From the NCBI GenBank assembly GCA_016617855.1, contig JAECUM010093711.1, positions 52,019 to 116,018 on the forward strand: a stretch of DNA of 64,000 bases, given 5' to 3'. This stretch comes from Megalonaias nervosa. Its lineage: Eukaryota > Mollusca > Bivalvia > Unionida > Unionidae. The notes beneath the pieces were generated by a model. The model was not told the DNA's origin and did no database searches. It saw nothing but the letters and a program-made list of their open reading frames with translations. Each line of letters starts with the position of its first letter. The first letter of the stretch is position 1. Below are positions 13,701 through 24,262 of the stretch, piece after piece. The position numbers were made by a program, and so were the translations under genes.

Positions 13701-16700
13701 TATTCTTTATGACTCACTGACAGGGAGGGATGAACTTCTAACATTTGAAGATGTCTTAAACAGTAAGGAGCTTTATACATATATTCCTATCTCTTTCTTC
13801 TATTGTAAATAACCCAATTATAACTAGTATCCAATTGTGAACTGCCAAGACTGTGTTGTCTCATAATATGCCAACAGATGAGGATCTAGAGGTGCTGCAC
13901 CAGATGTCATAAAAAACTGATTACTGTTATTTATTCATGATTCATATCTGTACATTTTGAAGTGGTAAAATTATTAATGCACACTGTATGGAACATTCTG
14001 TCTCGGCATCAAAAAATGCTGTGTAGAATCACGAATAAGTAATGATCATGTAGCAACTAGTGCAGATCCTATATGCCATGTGCTCAATTCATCAGCACAT
14101 CCATCTGCATAGAACCTGACTGACCACTGTTATTTGCTTTTCTGATTATGAACCAGGGTAGTTTATGGGATGGTCACATGTTTGTTATTCCAACTCCACC
14201 TAAACTCCTCCGAAGATTGATTCAGCCCATGTTTAAGTTGTTCCAAAGTGCAAATGGTGCCTCTTGGACTTTCACAAAACCTTTATATTGCTACTTCTGA
14301 ATGGATGGTTATATCATTGTGGGGATTCCACTTAAAGACTTCTTATGATGTCTAATCAGTCCTAAATGAAAATCATCTTACCTCCAATATGGCCACCAAA
14401 GCAGCCATTTTAAAAAATTGTGTTATTTCTACTCCTCCTGAACAGAAAGTTACATGGACATGTGGTTTTCACAAAAAAGACTTCTTGTGTTGTCTCATTG
14501 GTTCTAAATGGAAATGGTGCTAATCCAGTGGTCAGTATATTTACCACAGTGGCCACCTTGAAAATCTTGTTATTGCTACCCCATCTGAATGGATGGTCTA
14601 GTCAGCATGGGGATTTTTACTAAACAACTTCTTATGATGTCTAGTTAGTTATAAATGAAAATGGCGCTACTTAGACAGCCAATATGGCTACCTTGTTATC
14701 GCTCTTTCTCCTGAATAAATAGTTACCTAAATATAGGGTTTTCACTGAAAGACTGTTTTATGATGCCTAGTTTGTTGTTGAAGTTGTTGCAGGTTCTATA
14801 ACGGTTTTGTTTTTATGAGGTGGAGTTGTTGGCACCACCCCCAACCCCCAATCTGGAGAATCAGATGGTAAAAAAACAAAGATCAGACTTTACAGCAGCA
14901 ATGTAAAGTTGGAACTGCTGTGTGGCTCCAAGTATTGGAAAATAGTAAAGACAGAAGTGACCAAAGTAATCTCATTTCACAATAGTTGCCTCCATAAAGC
15001 CTGCAACATCTTTTGGCCAAACAAGATCTCCAATGTGAACCTATATGAAAAGACGGGATGTAACAAAATTTCCCAGGAGATCAAGATGCACAGGATCAAA
15101 TGGCTCGGACAAGTAATGAGGATACCCCAAGAACGGATACCCAAGGTAGCCCTCAGATGGACACCAGCTGGTAGGCATAAATGTGTAAACATAACCTGGT
15201 AAAGGACAGTGATGACTGAGCTGGAAGAGATGGTACTTTCCGTGAGTGAGGCAAAAGCCATTGATCAAGACCGACCTTGATGGCGGAAGATGGTTGCAGC
15301 ATTATGTCCCAGATGGAATGAAAAGGACTGACTAACTCGTTTGTTGGAAAGGAAATATGATACTGATCAGACCTTCAGTATGGCTGTCACAATGACCATC
15401 TTAAAAATCTTAACACTACTGCACTAGGATGGTGGGACATTTCATTATTGTGCTTGCAGCAAAAGACTTCTTATGATGTCTAGTTAGTCCAAAATGGAAA
15501 TTGTGCCACTCAGATATCCAATATGGCTACCATGGCAGCCATCTTGAAAATGTTATCATTACTCGTCCAAAATGGAAAGTTATCCCAGTGTGGGGTTTCC
15601 ACCCAAAAAGACTTCTTATGATGTCTTTTTGGTTCAAAATGACAGTGGTGCCAATCTGACATCCAGTATGCCTAAGGATATCAGAGATGGTTTCAACACA
15701 GTTAGAAAAAGGAAAAAATGGTCTTGAATTCCTGGAAAATCATTTTGGCCAGTACAGCATCAGTCCCATTAAGGGTTTCTTGTCCAGCTACCAATCTTGG
15801 TCTCTAATTTATGTTCTTAGCTGCATGTTATTAACAGTCTAATACAGTAGTATACCCTAATCCATATTACTGACATCCATGCTATTATATGAGTCTCATT
15901 CATAGAATCTGTATAAGTGTTTTCCTAAATTTTTCATCTTCAAACTCTTTAAACATCACATTGAACATGGTATGAAAGTGCTTTCTGTTAATATACTAGT
16001 ACAAAATTCTGCTACATTGTACCAGGGTTTTAAAGCTTCATGTAAAATCTCAAACTGGATTAAAATTATCCATAAATAAAACTGGTATCTGTAATAGGAA
16101 AGAAACAACGTCAGAAGAAAAGAAACTATAGAACAGGGGGAAAAAAGCATGGTTTAGTTAGTAGTTTCAGTAGGGGGATAACTCAAATTGTCATTTTCAT
16201 GCAATATTGGCAGAATTATTCTCCTTGTATACAAACCCAGACCAGCACCTGGTATTTATCAGTAACATGATATAGAATATCATGACTTTGCACTTGTTAC
16301 TTCCTTAATTAAGGCATAATTGAAATCAAAACTGTTGCAAAATTGTTTGTATCAGTCACTGTTTATACAGTATGTGTGTCATAAATATACAATATGAGTA
16401 TCACTGATACACAATATTGGTGTCCAACCACAATGTGTGTGTGTGTGATTTAGATTTTTAATGTAGCTTTAACAATTTGAGTCATATCACTATGATTGCT
16501 GCAGTATGGCAGTTTATAGTGATGTCTAGCACTGGGGCATCATGCCACAGACATGCAGCATCATGTCCCACCCGGTCACATTATTCTGACACCAGGCCGA
16601 CCAGTCCTAACACTAACCTCTTAATGCTGAGCGCCAAGTGAGGCAGCTGCCAGTACCATTTTTATAAGTCTTTACTATGACTCAGCCAGGGTTAGAACCC

Positions 16701-17189
16701 ATGACCTCCCACATCTGAGGTGGACACTCTAACCACTTAGGCCAGCAGAACAGTCAATACATGATATGGGTGCAATAGATGCATAATATGAGTGTCATAG
16801 ATACAAAATGAGTCATAGATACATAATATGAGTGTCATAGATATACAGTATGAGTGTCATAGATACACAGTATGGGCATCAGCAGTAAACAGACTGAAAA
16901 AGCTTTAAGACATACAAAAAATTTTCATTTTCATTGCAGAATAATGTGTGAGACAAAAATATCACTTTGAGCACTTTCCATGATTATTGTTAATAGCTTG
17001 TGCCAGTCTTACAGGCATACATTAAAGAAGTCAATGATCCAAATACTTCAGTTTTATTGTTTGCTTTTGTTACACTTCTGGTATATATATATTAAGTTTT
17101 TTGTCTTTTCTTTTTCTACAGATCCTGCAGATTCCGAAATCATGGGACAGCCACATGCCATGATGGAAAAACAGCTGAATATTTTATAG
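1640..17189 (+). CDS. POMP: POMP, proteasome maturation protein (multi-exon, 5' end outside window)
   Basis: POMP (Ump1/proteassemblin family) is the short-lived chaperone of 20S proteasome assembly: it binds the alpha ring, promotes beta-subunit entry and is the first substrate of the finished particle. Four exons (1640-1700, 8031-8132, 13669-13762, 17122-17189) have AG/GT borders and phases that chain correctly (ending in phases 0, 0, 1, then stop), giving ~107 residues. Recognisable blocks in family order are HSLEYSEKH, LRNTQGLHAPLRLQM, QRLPGLHSSN, FEDVLN, and a C-terminus with EIMGQPH. The family is about 140 residues, so ~35 N-terminal residues are missing and should be encoded to the left. 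Introns of 6.3, 5.5 and 3.4 kb are filled with repeats. Assignment rests on recognised conserved blocks, not on a search. Confidence 0.93.
1855..2165 (+). repeat. Degenerate SINE-like fragment
   Basis: The stretch TTCTTGGGCAAGGCAC near 2015 followed by ACTCCA and CTAAATAACCAGCTTG matches the body of the SINE at 45915-46165, and the preceding CTGAACAGGTGAAATGAGGC (1861-1880) is also found near 45885. The tRNA-like head is decayed. No coding function. Confidence 0.5.
2170..3365. other. Intron 1 of visible POMP gene, no distinct feature
   Basis: AT-rich DNA between a SINE fragment and the 75 bp satellite. A short hydrophobic open frame at 2785-3006 is unconserved by eye and not supported as a gene. 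Confidence 0.4.
3368..4640. repeat. Tandem array of 73-77 bp monomers
   Basis: About 17 imperfect copies of a unit containing ACATTATAACACTGTCC, CATGGCAGCCATGG, AGTATACCACCTTATAGTG and AGACTGCC; the first three starts lie at 3379, 3452 and 3528. Each unit carries a dyad around CCATGG..CCATGG. Some copies are truncated (near 3820 and 4290). Lies in a POMP intron. Confidence 0.9.
4665..5462. other. Intronic AT-rich sequence, no feature seen
   Basis: A short direct repeat (ACATCATAAACCTTGCATAA, near 4856-4905) is the only structure noticed. Confidence 0.4.
5463..5722 (+). mobile_element. Full-length tRNA-derived SINE (family A) with 11 bp TSD
   Basis: Element at 5474-5711 flanked by ACCACACTTAT at 5463-5473 and 5712-5722. 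The head holds pol III boxes: A-like TGGTCTAAAGCG and B-like GGTTCGAGTCT. The body has GTGAGAAAGCTTGCCAGTAG, a G/T-rich core with TTCCTCC, then ACTGGCCGCC and a short AAC-type tail. Other copies: 6700-6935 (-), 31195-31415 (+), 50463-50711 (-). The core recalls the central domains of aquatic-invertebrate SINEs such as Nin-DC/Meta types; that comparison is from memory. Confidence 0.88.
6005..6680. repeat. Tandem array of ~38 bp monomers
   Basis: About 16-17 copies of a unit reading ATGCCTAAAGTTTGTACC then CTGATATGCTATAATATT. The spacing between successive GCCTAAAG starts (6523, 6561) is 38 bp; a few units are shortened. Non-coding, in a POMP intron. Confidence 0.9.
6695..6935 (-). mobile_element. 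SINE family A copy, reverse orientation
   Basis: The reverse complement matches the 5474-5711 SINE: GGGTTTAACACC, TTTTCAGCACATGATAGGC, GGAGGAAGAACCC, AAACTTTCTCACATACC, then the degenerate B and A boxes up to about 6920. No clear TSD because both ends abut tandem arrays. Confidence 0.75.
6968..7515. repeat. Tandem array of 47 bp monomers
   Basis: About 11.5 highly similar copies of a unit containing ATAATGACTGATAGAGGAAA, TGTAGGGTGGTATTGGGAG and AAAACAAC; unit starts at 7153 and 7200 give an exact 47 bp period. The right end is more diverged. The reverse strand is free of stops in all three frames, which creates long but spurious reading frames. Confidence 0.95.
7560..7830. repeat. R1 family fragment
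   Basis: AAGGCCAAGGTCACTGTGAC, CTTGGGGTAAGGAA and a tail with AATATTAAACATGG correspond to the repeat at 100-1015. Confidence 0.6.
8031..8132 (+). CDS. POMP: POMP exon (conserved LRN-QG block)
   Basis: Acceptor TTCCATTTCAG, donor AAA|GTGAGA; 34 complete codons in phase 0. Encodes WEENKRKMDF and then LRNTQGLHAPLRLQM, the most conserved part of the POMP family, thought to lie against beta subunits inside the half-proteasome. Confidence 0.93.
8330..9140. repeat. Degenerate short tandem repeats
   Basis: TGATGTGCCACTGAACCCC-type units of ~35 bp occur three times at 8353-8445. From about 8700 to 9130 phrases such as ATATGGCCACCATTACTA, AAAAACCTTGAAACTGCT and TTTGACAGTAT recur at ~120-130 bp. Both are old, non-coding repeats in a POMP intron. 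Confidence 0.5.
9141..12260. other. Intronic AT-rich sequence, no gene seen
   Basis: No splice-bounded open segment, no element ends and no array longer than a few units was recognised. A few short open frames (for example 9430-9654, minus strand) have no family resemblance. Confidence 0.4.
12262..12425 (-). mobile_element. tRNA-derived SINE fragment (tRNA-Thr-like head)
   Basis: On the minus strand, GCTCAGCTGGCAGAGTGC, then GGACTTGTAATCTAAAGG and a weak B box (GGTTGTAGGTCTG) resemble the D-arm, anticodon arm (TGT) and T-arm of a tRNA. Acceptor-stem pairing is absent and the sequence runs on into an unrelated ~90 bp tail, so it is a SINE rather than a tRNA gene. Confidence 0.6.
13450..13610. 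repeat. R1 family fragment
   Basis: GAATATATGGAGTTCTCTACC, a CTTGCACTTGACATAA segment and GGTTCAAGGTCACTCTGAC match one unit of the 145 bp family. It ends ~60 bp before a POMP exon. Confidence 0.6.
13669..13762 (+). CDS. POMP: POMP exon (RLP...FEDVLN block)
   Basis: Acceptor TTTATTTCAG, donor AACA|GTAAGG. 31 codons plus one base, phase 0 in and phase 1 out; reads PQRLPGLHSSNILYDS and then a segment ending TFEDVLN, matching the C-terminal half of POMP. Confidence 0.93.
14160..15690 (+). repeat. R2 repeat family, tandem ~148 bp units (forward)
   Basis: Degenerate units with CTTCTTATGATGTCTAGTT, AAATGGAAATGGTGC, CCAATATGGCCACC and GTTATTGCTAC recur at about 150 bp (landmarks near 14340, 14485 and 14631). 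The array is interrupted by a non-LTR fragment at 14895-15335. The family also appears forward at 49090-50110 and inverted at 42840-43610, 51690-52715 and 53930-54060. Confidence 0.75.
14895..15335 (+). pseudogene. Non-LTR retrotransposon ORF2 C-terminal remnant
   Basis: The frame from 14909 reads LLCGSKYWKIVKTEV, FHNSCLHKACNIFWPN, RIKWLGQVMRIPQERIP and ends near 15203. It then continues past a stop, with ELEEM and ALCPRWNEKD at about 15220-15330. This is the domain typical of the C-terminus after the RT of a widespread non-LTR group, with a characteristic ALCP...D end. The N-terminal RT part is absent, so the copy is 5'-truncated and carries internal stops. Confidence 0.75.
16440..16757 (-). 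mobile_element. tRNA-derived SINE family B, reverse orientation
   Basis: On the minus strand the head begins near 16755 with GGCCTAAGTGGTTAGAGTG (A box) and GGGTTCTAACCC (B box), followed by GGCAGCTGCC, a body with ACTGGTCGGCCTGG, and an AT-rich 3' end that joins a CA microsatellite (GTGTGTGTGTG on plus, 16435-16448). A second, better preserved copy lies at 60602-60915. Confidence 0.8.
16758..16880. repeat. ~22 bp tandem repeat
   Basis: Five to six imperfect units of ATAATATGAGTGTCATAGAT. Similar units occur at 16375-16425 on the other side of the SINE, so the SINE probably inserted into this minisatellite. Confidence 0.75.
17122..17189 (+). CDS. POMP: POMP terminal exon with stop
   Basis: Acceptor TTTTTCTACAG; two bases complete an Asn codon, then NPADSEIMGQPH, MMEKQLNIL and TAG at 17187-17189. 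This is the expected POMP C-terminus. Only 33 bp separate the stop from a DNA transposon. Confidence 0.93.
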
Positions 17190-17219
17190 AGCATTTTTTA
17201 AATAGAGCTAATGACCATC

Positions 17220-18336
17220 TAAGGGCTGTTCCAGGAAAAGGTACCCCAGCCGACCCCCACCCCCACCCCCGAGGGTTGGAATACCATGTTGTTTTTTGTG
17301 TCTTGATAGTTTTTAATATCATCTTAATGGGTAATTTTCTGATATATTTTTATTTATCAAAAAAGTGCATATATTTTGTATATTTGATAATAGAATACTT
17401 TGAACTGTGATTGGTAATGCAATCACTGTGTGACATGGGCACAGACAACTAATTCGATTTCTCATAGAACATATTGTTACTGTCTATCCAGGTTACCATA
17501 CTTTTGTGGTAAGACCAACAGATCATGCTTACATCCTACAATAATGAAAACAAATGAGCCAGTCAAACACTAGGATTAGTATTAAAATGACAGAACAGGG
17601 ACAAGGGTTCTGGAAGTAAATGCACTTCATCTTAAAGCCATTTATGAAATTGAATGCTGTATTTCCTGGTTGGTATGCTGCATACATAGTAATGTCCTAT
17701 ATTTTCATGCAGTATGGAAGAAGAAAGTAGATCCAGAAAGATGTAGTTATCTGTATATATTATGAGACGATAATAATTAGGGCAGCATAATTAGTTTATG
17801 GTGCACTATATATCAACACTGTCAAACTTTCAAATTGAATAAAACATCTGCTGGTCCCAACTCTATTACACATGTTTGCATGTTGGTGGAAATAAAACTC
17901 AGAGGTTCTGCAATGCAGAATGTCTTCTTGCATTTAGAAGACAGACTGTAAATTAAAATGCAAGTTACTGCATCAAAAACAATTATGATACAGTTTCACT
18001 TTACTATATATGACATAAGTATCACTGTATTATTTATGACGCCAGTATCAGTTTACTATTTGTGACACAAATATCAATTTAATATGGCATGCATACTAAA
18101 TGAATACGTGCAGAGAAATTCCATTTGTGAAAATATAGATGTCACTATCAAACTCGGTATCAAAAGATTTATTTAAATTCTGATGCGCATGGGTGTTGAT
18201 CATTATTTAGATTTTGACATGGCATGAATAATAGATTTAAAATTTTATTTGTGGTACCCCAAAAATGGATCAGCATTCATAAATACACTCCCCCCACCAC
18301 CATCCCAATGGTATATTTTTCCAGGAACAGTCCTAA
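17220..18336. mobile_element. PIF/Harbinger-like non-autonomous DNA transposon
   Basis: Element 17223-18333 (1111 bp) starts GGGCTGTTCCAGGAAAA and ends TTTTTCCAGGAACAGTCC, giving imperfect terminal inverted repeats, and is flanked by TAA at 17220-17222 and 18334-18336. A 3 bp TAA/TTA duplication is typical of PIF/Harbinger. No transposase is present. C-rich tracts adjoin both ends internally. It contains AATAAA near 17841, which could serve POMP transcripts. Confidence 0.75.
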
Positions 18337-19350
18337 ATTGTTTTCTTTCATTATCTTTGTCATTATGAAGGACATATTCAAAGAAATAATTTGTAACAAT
18401 CCTCATTAGGCTGGTATTCATATATTGTCAGTTTAAAAGTTCATGAAATAAAGTACATCCATTAATGTTGTTATTTGTTTTATTATTAATCTTGTATTAT
18501 GACAGCAACTCTTAGAGGAATTGCCCGGTGTGATTTTTTTAAAAGAAAATAATTGTTTTCAAAGCAATCACAGTGAAATCTTGTTTGCAAGGCATCCTTT
18601 TCAACTATTATCTGATACTTATCATCCGTTATACAGGAAATACAGGGGAACCTCACTATAAAGTACTTCATTATAACACAGATTCTCATATACACATAGT
18701 CACATGACGGTTTCCAACTTTTAACCTACCTGGGTCCATCATGCATTATACGTCATCTTTACCATCAGCAATTGCTTTCACTATGGAGGTCATGTTTCTG
18801 ATTCATTATTAATCCGACTTGGAATATGGGCTTTTATTGTCAGCAACTCCACATATTAAACGTTATCTTACATTTGATTGGCTGAGCTCGTCACCGCACT
18901 AGTGACTATGTCTAACAGTTTTGCGCCAACTTGGAAAACAGGATTTTATTATCATCAGGAGTACAATTGTTTCATCAGACTTTAGCAAGATAGCTAAAAA
19001 TTTACGTGATATAAAGGTAGGGAGATAGCTGGCATGGGCTTGTGTTCTTACAATGCTACACAAGCCTGCTTAGTGAAATGGTCAGCATACGTTATGTAAG
19101 CAGTGTGAGTAATATAATGACCAATTGAGCCTCTTGTTTATTCAATAGTTACTGGTGTAATATTTCATCAGATATTCCTCTTAATGTCAGAACCAGGTAG
19201 TAATTACCATTTTTGTTAAAGCTATATAGATACACTGATAGACGATGAGAACATAATTTTTCTAAGTCAAGATGATGTATTCCCTTTCCCATATCAGCAT
19301 ACTGATGATGCAGCAAAAGAACTAAATGTAATTTTTTTTTTTTAATTTTT
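18337..19350. other. Intergenic sequence, no feature seen
   Basis: AT-rich DNA without recognisable exons or element ends. Confidence 0.4.
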
Positions 19351-19354
19351 TACA

Positions 19355-20700
19355 TGTAAGTCACCAAAGTCGTAGGATTTGCAGGCTAATTCTTTGTTCA
19401 TATAGTAAAAACCTTCCAAATTAAAAATTAAAAAAAAAATAGGTACAAAATTTTAATATTTGGTATTGATGAAAAAAATATGGTACAAATTCAAGTAATA
19501 TACTGAGGTTAATTCCACTATTGTTTTATGAACATTTTCTACTAAAAGAAAAATATTTAGTCTTTATTTTTTAAGCAAATGCTTTTATTCACTTTATATG
19601 ACTGATAATACTCTTTGTCACCTGTAAAGGCAGTGAAACTACACCAAGAGATAGATATGGTACAATGGATAACTGATCTTACCCCAGAATCATGCCCCGG
19701 TCATGAAAGTAAGAAAGTGACCACAGGTATGATAACTCTAGTGAACAGTCTGATGAAACCTACAATGACAAAACCAAACATTAAAAGTGTTTTTTTTGAA
19801 GGTATAGGATTTGGAGCCCACTTCTTTGTTCATATTGTAAAAAGTTTTCAAAGTGTCACCTTATTATAATTACAAATGGACTCATTAGGAACACATTCAT
19901 TGAGATGGTTGGAGAATAAGAGCTACATGCAGATTTTTAGACAGGATGTGCCCTTGTGTGATTTGCATAAAATTAGAAACCAAGTCTTGCATACATGCAA
20001 AAAAATCAACGGCACCAAATGTGATGTAAAATAAAATGTAGGCGCATTTTTTAAATCTTTAATCTCATACAGATGCAATAACCAATCATTTAATGTCCAA
20101 CTTGTTTAGTGGTTGTTTTGATGAAAATTAACAAAATCCATAAAGTAATCTTTTTCTAATTGCAGTGATCTCTAAGCACATGCCATCTGTTTTCCCCATT
20201 TTTCTAATCCAGTATAAGGCAGAACTCTAGATTGCCCAGGAATAAAAATGTAATCGGTATATCACACAATAATTGTTGATTTGTTGGTTGAGAATTTAAG
20301 CATAATATCAGTATGTTACAAAATTGTAATTTTTGGTATCAATTAAAAAATTATGTAACAAATGCTAGTAATGTAATGAGGTAACTTCCACTACTGTTTA
20401 ATGAACATTTTCTAGTAAAAGAAAAATATTTAGTCATGATATTTATATGCAAATGCTTCTATTCACATTATATGACTTTGTAATACTTTTTCTCATCTGT
20501 AAAGGCAGCAAAATTTCACCAAGAGGTAGATGTGGAATGATGGACAACTGATTTTGACCCATAATCATGCTTATATTGTGAAAGTAAAAAAGTGACCACA
20601 AAGAGGATGACTTAAGTGAACAGTCGGAAGAAGCCTACAAAATGCAAGACAAAGATCAAATGGAAACTAAACTTTTGACAAAAAATTTGATTCCAAAGTA
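19355..20700. repeat. Diverged tandem duplication of a ~0.85 kb block
   Basis: Segment 19500-19730 (CCACTATTGTTTTATGAACA, AAAGAAAAATATTTAGTC, ACACCAAGAGATAGATATGG) matches 20385-20610 (CCACTACTGTTTAATGAACA, AAAGAAAAATATTTAGTC, CACCAAGAGGTAGATGTGG). Phrases at 19360-19400 and 19800-19850 (GGATTTGGAGCCCAC vs GGATTTGCAGGCTAA) also pair. A frame open in the first copy (19615-19869) has stops in the second, arguing against a conserved exon. Confidence 0.6.
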
Positions 20701-21740
20701 ACAAAACCAAAGAAGAAAAACATTATCTCACCCAGAAGAAAACACTTGAAAAGCTAAAAACTTTGCAAAGGCTTATGATTGTAGTGTAGGAGAGGCATAC
20801 AATTTAGACTTTGACTTCTCCCGTGCAGTTACAGAATGGTGTCATAAAATCTTAAAGGTTACTTATTGGTTTTTCATGCAAATGACATAAAATGGTATCA
20901 ATCCCAAATAGTCCTAAAAGTTGCATCACAAGTCCAACTGTAGTAAGTTTCTGCTGAATTCCAGTGGTATTCTGAATAATTTACAATACTGAATTTGTTG
21001 ATGTGCCTGTAGTCTCAAATACACTAATATGCCAGTGGCCAGTAGTGTGGTGATGTGCTAACAGTCTTTTGTTGTATAACAGTTACATAATCCAAATATG
21101 TCCTTGTCTGAATTCACTATAATCTCATATTAATGTTCCAGTCCAAGAATATTATAGACCACATTTTATTTCCAATGAATAATAATTTGAATAAATAATG
21201 ATACCCAAATGAAATACTAAATGCAACAGTAATACTGATTCTGCCATTTCCAGAAAATGTCACTTAGCGGTATTTTCCCTTCTAGAACATCCGAAGTTGT
21301 CGACAAGACAAGGTCTGTTACTAAAATAATAATAAAGGTCATGGGAAACATCAGGCAGACCAGGTATTTCCATGGGGAATACAATGTCCTAGACCCATAA
21401 ACATTATTTACCTCTATTGATAATGATCCTAATATTTAACCAGTACTCATAGAGAAATGTTAACTATGTATTAAAAATTACTGGTCGGGTACACAATAAA
21501 CTTGAGTTTGGATAAGGTCAAGTCCAAAATACAGTGATACACAAATAATTTTATGGAGAAAAAAACTAACAAATGCAAATTAAATATAACACTAGGTGTG
21601 ACAGAAAGGCACTTGGCTGCCATTTCCTTGGCATGATGGAACCAGTAATGTGTTGAAAATGCTGTTAGAAATTAACTAACTATAGTTCTGATTTGATCTA
21701 ACATTTTCATGCTATTTGATAGATAACTTCACAATAAATG
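20701..21740. other. Intergenic sequence, no feature seen
   Basis: No exon, array or element end recognised. Confidence 0.4.
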
Positions 21741-21744
21741 CAGA

Positions 21745-21800
21745 TGTGGCTGCAAGATTTTCATGTTTGTCCTCTTGTTTATGCTTCATGGACTTTGAGC
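21745..21800. repeat. Left flank: single unit of the ~52 bp minisatellite
   Basis: GTCCTCTTGTTTATGCTTC and ATGGACTTTGAGC match the array that resumes at 30395; the array was split by the LTR element. Confidence 0.8.
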
Positions 21801-22676
21801 TGTTACATGTAGGCTCGTACAATAATAACGAGAAAAGAATGAAGACAACAAGCTTTGTATATTTTAACAAAATAATTTATTTCCCTAGAAAACAATGTAA
21901 AATTGGAAAATAGGACTTCTGGTTTGTGAATATAATCCAGAATTTAATCCTAAGAATGAAAAATACAAGTCCTATCACTCATCAGTATGGAAGGCGATGA
22001 CGTCGGATGTGGTCCTTGTACAAAATAGAAACAATTCCTCAATTGAATCACAGTTTATGTTTCCGAATAATTCCAGAATAAATTTCCACTGAATTTCTTT
22101 CTCCCAGAATTTATAAAACAGTAAACTCGTTTGGTTTTCTAGAGAATAAATTATTAAATTCCAAAAACAAATGAACTTCAAAAACAATCTGGTTCCAACA
22201 ATATAAAAAAAAAACCTATCCGGCCTTCTAGGTATCAGGAATACAACTGACTGATAAGAACTCGGGGAAGAGTATTATATCTACTATAATTATCATCCCA
22301 TTCTCGCGAGACAAGACTACGAGGTCTCCTAACACTTGAAACACGCAATAAGAAAAATGCAGTTTGTCATGTAGGAAGAACCCCTATCTACTATCACTCT
22401 GAAATAAATATAAAAGTAACACATTGTTTATCCAAACTAGACAAAATGACCTTGGCAATAGCAAATCGTTTTAGTGTAGCACTTACACTACCGCGGACCA
22501 AGGTAAACTAAAAATATTGCAAATGTAATACGTTTTATGTCTTAGATAAACAGAATTGCTGAAAAAGAATTCAAATCCCTGCAATAATCATTACAATAAA
22601 ATGTAATGAAATAAAAATAAAACAAAAAAGAATTTTAAAACTAACACACAAGCAATTTAATTACATATACGTAACA
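21801..22676 (-). repeat. 3' LTR of the Gypsy element (876 bp)
   Basis: Begins TGTTACATGTAGGCTCG and ends CATATACGTAACA on the plus strand. It matches 29488-30394 over its length with scattered substitutions and indels (for example a shorter segment around 21980-21995). Confidence 0.93.
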
Positions 22677-22686
22677 CTTCCCCCAT
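22677..22686 (-). other. Polypurine tract of the Gypsy element
   Basis: On the minus strand the bases immediately before the 3' LTR are ATGGGGGAAG, the position and composition expected for the plus-strand primer. Confidence 0.7.
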
Positions 22687-22782
22687 AAAGAAAAAAGAAA
22701 GATTTATATAATAAAGCTCTCTTTTTACCATATGCAAATGATACATGAGGTAAACAAAATTACATAAGAAAATTCTTATGAA

Positions 22783-23496
22783 TTATATAAAGTGTATATG
22801 AAATAATATTTCTATACGTGGGAAAGTGCATCTGCAATCAAATTGTCTTTTCCTTTGATGTGCCTGATGTTCAGATTTTACTCTTGCAAAAACAAACTCC
22901 ACCTTAATAATCTTTGATTTTTTATTTTTCATCTTGTTGATGAAAGTAAGGGGGTTGTGATCACTATACACAACAACCGGAGAAGGAGCTGAGCTAATGT
23001 AAACTTCAAAATGCTGTAATGCCAGTATTAAAGCCAAACATTCCTTCTCGATTGTTGAGTAATTTCTTTGGTGCTTATTTAATTTCTTAGAGAAATAGCA
23101 CACTGGGTGATCAACACCATTTCTATCTTCTTGAATCAATACTGCTCCAACCTCAACATCACTTGCATCAACAGATAATTTAAAAGTCTGATTGAAATTT
23201 GGAGCTGTTAGAACCGGCGCACTTTCAAGTATGGCTTTTAATCTATCAAAAGCTTCCTGACATTTTTCGGTCCAGAGAAACTTGTTTCGCTTACTTAAAA
23301 AATTTGTCAGGGGTTCAGCAATATTGGAAAAATTGGAACAAAACTTTTGATAGTATCCAGCCATGCCCAAAAATCGCATTAATTGCTTTTTACTGACAGG
23401 CACAGGAAAATCAGAGATAGCTTTAACCTTCGCATCAATAGGTTTAACTTGACCATGTCCCACAATATGTCGTAGAAAGTTGCACAAGCACGGCAA
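22783..23496 (-). pseudogene. RT C-terminus (connection) and RNase H of the Gypsy element
   Basis: Open for 237 codons. Residues ~18-50 are the RT thumb/connection (VSKKQLMRFLGMAGYYQ). RNase H starts near residue 105 with the first catalytic Asp in KLSVDASD (D110), the Glu region STIEKECLAL (~148-157) and the Asp in VVYSDHNPLTF (D179). A frameshift near 22915 after NKMKNK pushes the last part, which should hold the final catalytic Asp, out of frame. Upstream it overlaps the RT frame by ~117 bp because of another frameshift near 23480. Confidence 0.9.
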
Positions 23497-24262
23497 AACT
23501 CACTTTTACATAAACTGATCGTCAAATTAGCATCAGTGAGTCTTTCAAAGAATTTCCGAATCCTGGCTAGATGTCCTTTCCAGATGTCGTTGTAGATGAT
23601 GACATCATCAATGTAAGCATCACAATTATCTAGACCAGAGGTAATCATATTCATCAAGCGTTGAAACGTACTTGGGGAACCCTTCATCCAGAACGGCATT
23701 ACTTTATATTGATAGAGTCCATCTGGAGTCACAAATACCGAAATTTCTTTCGCTCTTTCCATAAGTGGAATTTGCCAAAATCCTTTCAGAAGGTCAAATT
23801 TGGTGACGTACTTGACATTTCCAATTTTATCAATACAATCATCGATTCTTGGTAATGGAAATGAATCTGTGTTTGTCACACTGTTCACCTTCCTATAATC
23901 AGTGCACACACGGAAAGTTTTATCCGGTGTCAGAACAAGTATGCATGGTGGACTCCAATCACTTTTATTGGGCTCTATGAAATCGTTCTCCAGCAAATAC
24001 TGAATTTCCTTTTTCAAGTATTCCTGTTTGAGAGGGTTCATCCTGTATGGGTGTTGTTTCACAGGTTTTGAATCTATAATTTCAGCGTCACGAAAAATTT
24101 TTTTGTCCTCGTAGGAATATCTGGAAACAAGTGCTCATATTCGAATAATAACTGTTTAAGTTCATTTCTTTCTTGTTGTTGCAAATGTAAAAGTTTCTGG
24201 TCTAGATCTTTCATAATTTCCAAATTCCGAAGATTTGTTGCTCCAAGATCAATGGTGTCCAA
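23379..24262 (-). pseudogene. Reverse transcriptase of the Gypsy element (frameshifted)
   Basis: The N-terminal part (24262-24074, with LFEYEHLFPDIPTRTK) is separated by a homopolymer-length frameshift near 24085-24105 from the main frame (24062 leftwards). The main frame shows the usual Ty3/Gypsy RT blocks: KSDWSPPCILV, FRVCTDYRKVN, motif A in KFDLLKGFWQIPL (D90) and the catalytic YIDD at residues 150-153. MPFWMKGSPSTFQR has Trp where Gly is normally found. The frame leaves the family alignment near 23490 (another frameshift). Confidence 0.92.

Noticed and set aside
19615..19869. Coding exon in the duplicated block
   Set aside because: The partner copy has stops in the same frame, and the upstream splice site is poor.
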